Shown: piece after piece, positions 58,554 to 64,000 of the stretch | How positions within the stretch are numbered: the first letter of the stretch is position 1 | Layout of the letters: each line of letters begins with the position of its first letter | From: Nautilus pompilius | Lineage: Eukaryota; Mollusca; Cephalopoda; Nautilida; Nautilidae | Length of the DNA stretch: 64,000 nucleotides | Assembly: GCA_018389105.1 (NCBI GenBank) | Contig: JACATO010000966.1 | Location: 403,501 to 467,500, forward strand | Direction: 5' to 3' | Translations under genes and position numbers: made by a program | The notes under the pieces: model-generated | Told to the model about the DNA's origin: nothing | Databases searched by the model: none | Seen by the model: the letters and a program-made list of their open reading frames with translations, nothing else

Positions 58554-61500
58554 CTAAAAGCAAATTAACAAAACAATTACTACCACACAGAATTTAAAGT
58601 CATATCTAACAATTTTCACAGCAAACAAGTTATTATTGCGCTATGTAGTTAATATGTATTACAAGTAAACCTACAGTTAATTACCAATCTTTAATTGTTT
58701 TTCACAATAATGACATCCAAAAGTACAGGAACATTTTGTTTGTTAGAAAAAGTATATTATTTACCCTTCACTTATACGTATATAAAACAAGAAAGAAAAA
58801 AACTCATTTCAACAGAATTATATTATTTTTCAAAACATGCATTCTCATTACAATAAAGTACACTCTGGCCAAAATATTAGACAACTTAAGTAAAAGTAGA
58901 CAATCCCCTAGTCTATGATGTAAGCAAAGTTAAGTGTTCAGATGGTCCAACAAACCTGTGCATGGAAGCCATGTGAAAGTGTAAAATTATTTGACTTCAC
59001 AATGGGCATGACATGATAGTGGGTATTTGCACAACTGGCTCCTACCTCAATGTAGTGATATAACAGACCATCTTGTTTATCAAGACAATCTCCCAGGCAC
59101 TCATATAAAGTTGAATGTTTGCTGAAAACCTCTGGCAACTGCAGCTCCTTTTGCAAGCAGGTCAAGACAAATAAGTTGTGCTACAGTGGCTCTAATCACC
59201 GGATAAAAAACTTTGCTTTCAGACAATGCACTATGAGATTCTATAGCAGGTCACCTGCTCACAAACTTCTAATTAGGGCAAAAAACAAAAAAAAAAAATT
59301 ACTTGTAATGATGCCTGGAGTCTGATGATTGAAAAATAAGCCAATAAAAGGAGGTTGTGAGGTTTTATAAATCATGTTTCATCCATATTCACATAGCAGA
59401 GATCTCATAAATCCCACAGGCACCATTCCACCAGATCAGGCTGCTGGAGATGATGTAATTACCTGAGAAAGATTTAGCTAGTATGTTGTGGTTTCCTCAT
59501 CCTATTGCAGACCAAATCCATTCTGAAATGCTGGTTTTCTATCTGGATGGAGATGGAGTGTTTCAGGGTGATAAACCACCATCTAATGGGCCTCTATTGT
59601 AGAGGACTGTTTTACAGAACATGTGTGGCTTCAAACATGACCTGCCAGACCAGCTGCTGGCCCCAATCTCTGTGGGATGTCTTGGAACGATACATAAGAG
59701 TATATCAAGAGCTGCCTTCTTTTCTGAACTAAATGTCCACGGTGCTCATGGATGCTCATTTACAAATACTAAAAGTGTTTTGCAGCATCCTGTGCAATGC
59801 ATACAAAAAGCTGTCAATCTGGTCAATGGTGATCCCATCTTCTACTAAGTCTATTTTCTAAATCCAGGCGTGTATTATATGCTCTTAAAACTAAACAAAT
59901 TTTTGGGAAAACTCTGATTGCATTTGAGAATTAAAGAAAACGCAATATAATCTGCAATAAAAATTATTTGCTTATTTGTTTACTCATACTATGTTCCTTT
60001 ATTCTTAAATTTTGATTAAGTACAAAAATTTGAGTCTTATTTAATAATTCAAGCAGTTTGGTCAGGCTGATCATCATACACAAAGACAAGACGTGATCTC
60101 ATCTGAAATTTGAGAGCTTATAGATCTTTCAGTTCATAGTTACCAAGTCCCATCTATTCTTGACAAAAATTAAAGTCAATTAAAAACCTAGGCTATGTCA
60201 TTGTAGCTGATCACTGACTGTGTTTTCAGGAGACGAGTTTAGGGCAACTTTTCAATCTTGTTTTTAAATTAATTTCAGGCATATTTTAAAAAAAATTCTG
60301 ACTTCTTCATTCAAGTTTGCTCATCTGTTCCAACATTTTTTTTTTCCAAATAATACCCAAAATGAATCTCGACAACAACAATATCCTGTCCTATTTCATT
60401 ACGACAAACTAAACTTTGGACTCAGTATCTGCACTTCTGGCTGTCAAAGAAGTAGAAGTGGTAGGTGAGTTTACTCGTTTTGACAATACATGGAATTAAG
60501 CTTGTTTTTCTTAAACACCTGCACAACAGCATTGACTGGAACCAGAGAGATCAGGGATTAGTCAGAACATGTTAAATCAGTCTTTGTATGTGCCTGATAT
60601 GTTCTATACAAATAAATCACATTTAACTGACATGAGACACCAAAGAAATGGTTACTTGGATAGAGCTATTGCTGAAACAAGAATTTATTTTCCACAGCTA
60701 AGCAGTTTAGGCATAGTAAAAACTTAAAATGCAAAGTTTTTATCTTATTTCTTTTATAAATAACTCTTTGCAACTGTATAAATGGGTATGCATACACCCA
60801 CACCCACATACATAAAATAGTTCTAAATGTTATTAAAACAGGTTTTAAAAAAAAAAACAATGCCAGAATATAAAAATAATTACTTTTGCACTTTTCAAGG
60901 TTACTTATGGAAAAATTAAAAACTATTTTACATAATTTATTTAAATAATTTATCTGTTTTAAATCATGATCACAAATTTTTTTTTGGTTTACTAACTCAT
61001 GGTTATATCTGTAATTAAAAATACTTGTTGATCTTAAAACTTTAATTGAAGCATAAAAAATCTGAAATAAATTTGAATAACTCCTGGTCAGCTGCATTTA
61101 CTTTTAGCAAGTGTAGCAGAAAGACTTACTGACAAGAAATCAAATCAAGAAAAAGATAGTACACAACATAGAGAGAGAGACAACTCATATACTAATCCAA
61201 AATCAAACCAGATAGGATAGGTACATTGTGAAATTAGGTATTCTACTTTTACTAAATTATGAACAGCAGCAAAAAACAACAAAGAAAAATACAGTTTATT
61301 TTCCCAACAATTAAACTGTTTTAAGTGAAAGTGTCCACCCCCAAAAAGTGTTTCTTAAATCAACATGAATAAATTATTGTAGTACATGTATTAAGGCAAA
61401 TCTGGTAAAATCTGAAATACAAATGTAGTTTGAAATGAAGAGCCAGAATGAATCAACGTGCCATCGAAAAATTTCCAAGTAAATTTTCTTTGACATTTAA

Positions 61501-62971
61501 AACTTTTACAATTGCTTATTTTAGATAATTCATTTAGTTATATTTGGGTTGTCTTTTTTTTTCACATCACTGTTTTAAAGTATGAAATACTATAATGGTA
61601 TCAATCCACAATGATAATTCACATTCAATAGGAGGATGCAAAATTTTAATTATTCTCAAAAGAGAGCTTCACAAAATGATTAAAAATAAACAGCTTTTTA
61701 AACTCACAAAACAATGTGTGGCCATTTTGTTTGTAGCAAGGAGAGCACATCTTTGTGTCACTAGATTCACCTCAGAAAAGTCAGAAACCAAATAATGGTA
61801 ATGATGCTGTGACTACTCTATACACTACCAGATGTGATGTAACTTTCTCATGCTGACCTTGAGCATGTAATTGGACAAACAACATGTTTATTTATAGATT
61901 AGTGATACAAGGCCAGAGGATCAAAAATTGACTTTTATTACAACACTGAACCACATGAAAAGCATATGGGGCACATTTTGTCAAATTACTGAAGGGTAAA
62001 TGACTCTGCAGGAAGAAAAATCACTTACTCACCACATTTACCCTTTTGTTGCAAAATCTATACATGATAAAACAAAATGGGGAATGTGATATGAGAGTAT
62101 CAATGGCAATATGTAATATATTCCCCTTTTTTGTGCATGTGAAACAATGACCCAGATAGTCAGAACAAATAATATTATTCTAAGTGTTGACATAATAAGT
62201 TGTATTTATAGTTAACAATTTCTGTTTGATTTGTTGCCATTTTATTTCAAATTTTCTTAAGGTTTGATCACTTATTATTGTTTATCATTTTTAACAGTAG
62301 TTTATAGTGCACGGTAAGTAATTAATATTAAATTATGATGTTTATTAATCATATCCCAATAGCTTTGTGTGACAATTTCCAACCTAGTAAATTTGTTAAT
62401 CTTCCATCCCATAAAATAAATAAATAATAGAAATTCCCTGTCAGAAAATTAACAATTCTAAATATAGATACTAAAATGTATTTATTTGAATCTAAATCTT
62501 AAATCTCTCATGCTTTTCCTTCTTTTTAAACAAGAGGAAGAGGAGATTCATTTGCAAGCTGTAAAATGATATCTTGATAGCTCTGATAGATCTAAGTTAT
62601 ATTCACTAAAGAAAAATAAGTTAGTTACAAAAAACATTAAAAATTTATTAAATGAAGACTGATGAATACAAACATGGCATTAAGATGTACTTAGCTTAGA
62701 AGTTGATATCGGTTTTAACACCATTTTTTCTGACATTTCATTTTACTGTCTGGTTTCCAAAACTAAATTTTTATTCTCTCTAACGTATTTGATCTGGAAA
62801 GCATTTTAAACAAGTTTATCATTACTTCCTACCCGATCAACAACACTCAGGGATGCTTGTTTTGTTTTGACGATGTTGCATGTTCATCCCTAATCATCTT
62901 TTTAATGAAGAACCACCCCCTCAGGTTTTCCTTAAGAGATCCCATATGAATGAAATAGTACTTGCTCTAAC
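58554..62971 (-). other. MICU3 intron upstream of EF-hand 1 exon
   Basis: I searched the minus strand for the expected preceding exon (family string LISYTEYLFLLxIL ending at a phase-1 donor) and did not find it, so this intron is longer than 5.4 kb. Contents: a Tc1 relic at 59490-59850 and short AT-rich open frames without family match. Confidence 0.5.
59490..59850 (+). pseudogene. Tc1-like transposase C-terminal relic
   Basis: Mixed frames read ADQIHSEMLVFYLDGDGVF, a HDLPDQLLAP.S-like string, LWDVLERYIRVYQELPSFLN and HPVQCIQKAVNLVNGDPIFY, corresponding to the Tc1 tail (DE..F, LP...SPDLNPIEHLWDVLERHIR, MP.R.QA.I...GG...Y). It is frameshifted between LERYIR and the end. Confidence 0.6.
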
Positions 62972-64000
62972 CAAGGGGTGGGCAAACTTTTCTCCCCGAG
63001 GGCCACATGGAACATCCGTGAGGTCTCTAGCGGGCCATGTTCAACAAAAAACTAAATTTACTAAAGAATAAATTTAATAAAAGTTATTTTCACACAAAAA
63101 TGCAATTATTATTCATGCAAATGTATTATTTCATACACAAAGAAAGTAACAGATAAAACTGAATTTAATGTTATGTTGCTTCATAAATGTTACTGAACAG
63201 TTAAACTCTTAATGAGATTTATGCAATTGCCCACAATCCTGCACAAGTTTGTTGTAGTCAAGATTCAGCATGCTTGTAGTTATACGCAAGACAGAGTGCA
63301 AAATTGAATTGAGACTGTTCTGTACTGAGTGATGCATAGAATTCAGTCAGTTTCATATTCTTAAAACTCTCCTTCAGAGTATTGCCTGCTTGGAGACCAA
63401 TTAATTCCAACTGGAGATCATTTGACATCGCTTCAATATTAAATGAAAAGGGGTACCTCAGCAAATTGACTTATCTTCCATAGATTTAAAATCAGCAAAT
63501 CACCTTGAAAACTCATTTTTTAAAGCAGATACCTGCTGACTGTATTTCTCTGAAAAGACTTGTGGGACAGTGTGTGTCTGTAACAAGGAAAAATGCACTG
63601 GAAAAGAGTGCTAGTTTTAGTTGAAATGATATAATTTCCACAAACAATTCATGTACAAAAACACCCTTGCCTTGTAACTTAATGTTCAGTTCATTCAGTT
63701 TGTCGAAAATGTCAACTGTGAATGCTAAATTGCACACCCACTCTGTCTTTTTCATGTTACTTAAAAATTCACAACCAATGTTCATTTCAAGATAGATCAA
63801 AATTTCTTCTCTCAGATTCCACACTCTTCTCAAAGCATTTCCCAGGCTTAATCAACATACATTGCTATGATACAGTACATCTGAATATTCGTACTCCATA
63901 TCATCTAGCAGATTTCTGAACTGTCTGTGATTTAGCCCCTTGGCTCAGATTAAGTTAATGACACTTACCACAGGATCAATCATGTTTGAAATCCAGGACA
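62972..64000 (-). mobile_element. hAT (Charlie-like) transposon, one end; continues past window
   Basis: The terminus CAAGGGGTGGGCAAACTTTT, followed by GAGGGCCACATGG, is the classic end of Charlie-type hAT elements (CAGGGGTGGGCAAAC...GAGGGCCACA). A possible 8-bp duplication gctctaac (62964-62971) flanks it. The transposase reads inwards on the minus strand; the other end lies beyond 64000. Confidence 0.75.
63258..63833 (-). pseudogene. hAT transposase-like pseudogene (ZBED5/FAM200/GTF2IRD2-type)
   Basis: Two minus-strand frames: 63833-63513 reads EEILIYLEMNIGCEFLSNMK, then EWVCNLAFTVDIFDKLNELN and IKLQGKGVFVHELFVEIISF, matching W...LAFL.DI..HLN.LN..LQGK......L...V..F; and 63464-63258 (FNIEAMSNDLQLELIGLQ) continues toward the C-terminus in another frame. 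The break between them means no full product. Part of the hAT element ending at 62972. Confidence 0.75.

Noticed and set aside
62029-62062. A 25-nt minus-strand segment with acceptor and GTGAGT donor whose phase would fit before the EF-hand 1 exon (ILQQKGKC).
   Set aside because: It does not resemble the conserved LISYTEYLFLLxIL block expected there; splice-like borders in AT-rich DNA are common by chance.

Overview
This is a window of animal nuclear DNA: AT-rich, with short exons separated by long introns with GT/AG borders, tRNA-derived SINEs, several DNA-transposon relics and many microsatellites. I lean towards an invertebrate, probably a lophotrochozoan such as a cephalopod mollusc, because the two genes are animal-wide families that clearly differ from the vertebrate proteins and because of the repeat mix. 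The sequence alone does not prove this.

Two protein-coding genes lie tail to tail. On the plus strand, eight exons (2172-12484) encode the last ~394 residues of an ABHD18 (C4orf29) orthologue, an alpha/beta-hydrolase-fold enzyme with a visible Ser-Asp-His triad. Its first exons lie to the left of the window. On the minus strand, a chain of exons from 58553 down to about 22056 encodes most of a MICU3-type EF-hand regulator of the mitochondrial calcium uniporter, with two canonical EF-hands. Its N-terminal exons, including any mitochondrial targeting sequence, lie beyond the right edge. The splice phases of all ABHD18 exons and most MICU3 exons agree across each junction. The uncertain parts are the linker between MICU3 EF-hand 1 and its conserved core (43110-39004) and the last coding exon (22056-22067).

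The rest is intron or intergenic DNA with mobile-element remains. 600-1432: a hAT dimerisation-domain relic followed by a 173-bp pogo-like MITE. 4849-5154: a second pogo-like MITE. 12985-22055: the intergenic and 3' region, with a SINE, a 125-bp GC-rich retroposon flanked by a perfect 14-bp target-site duplication, and a Tc1-like transposase relic. 26190-29665: Tc1 relics in MICU3 introns. 30184: a perfect 16-bp palindrome matching the RFX X-box. 32354-32741: a non-autonomous hAT-like element. 38405-38640, 49700-49912 and 52285-52596: copies of one tRNA-derived SINE family. 47122-49318: a Tigger/pogo-type element with both terminal inverted repeats and TA duplications but a broken transposase. 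50940-51340 and 59490-59850: further Tc1-like relics. 62972 to the right edge: one end of a hAT (Charlie-like) element whose broken transposase reads on the minus strand.

Both genes belong to families linked to mitochondria: MICU3 tunes Ca2+ entry through MCU, and ABHD18 has been linked to cardiolipin turnover. I see no sign of a shared promoter or operon, and their convergent layout may be coincidence. I found no CRISPR array, rRNA, functional tRNA or bacterial-type system, and no strong case for an unknown biological system.
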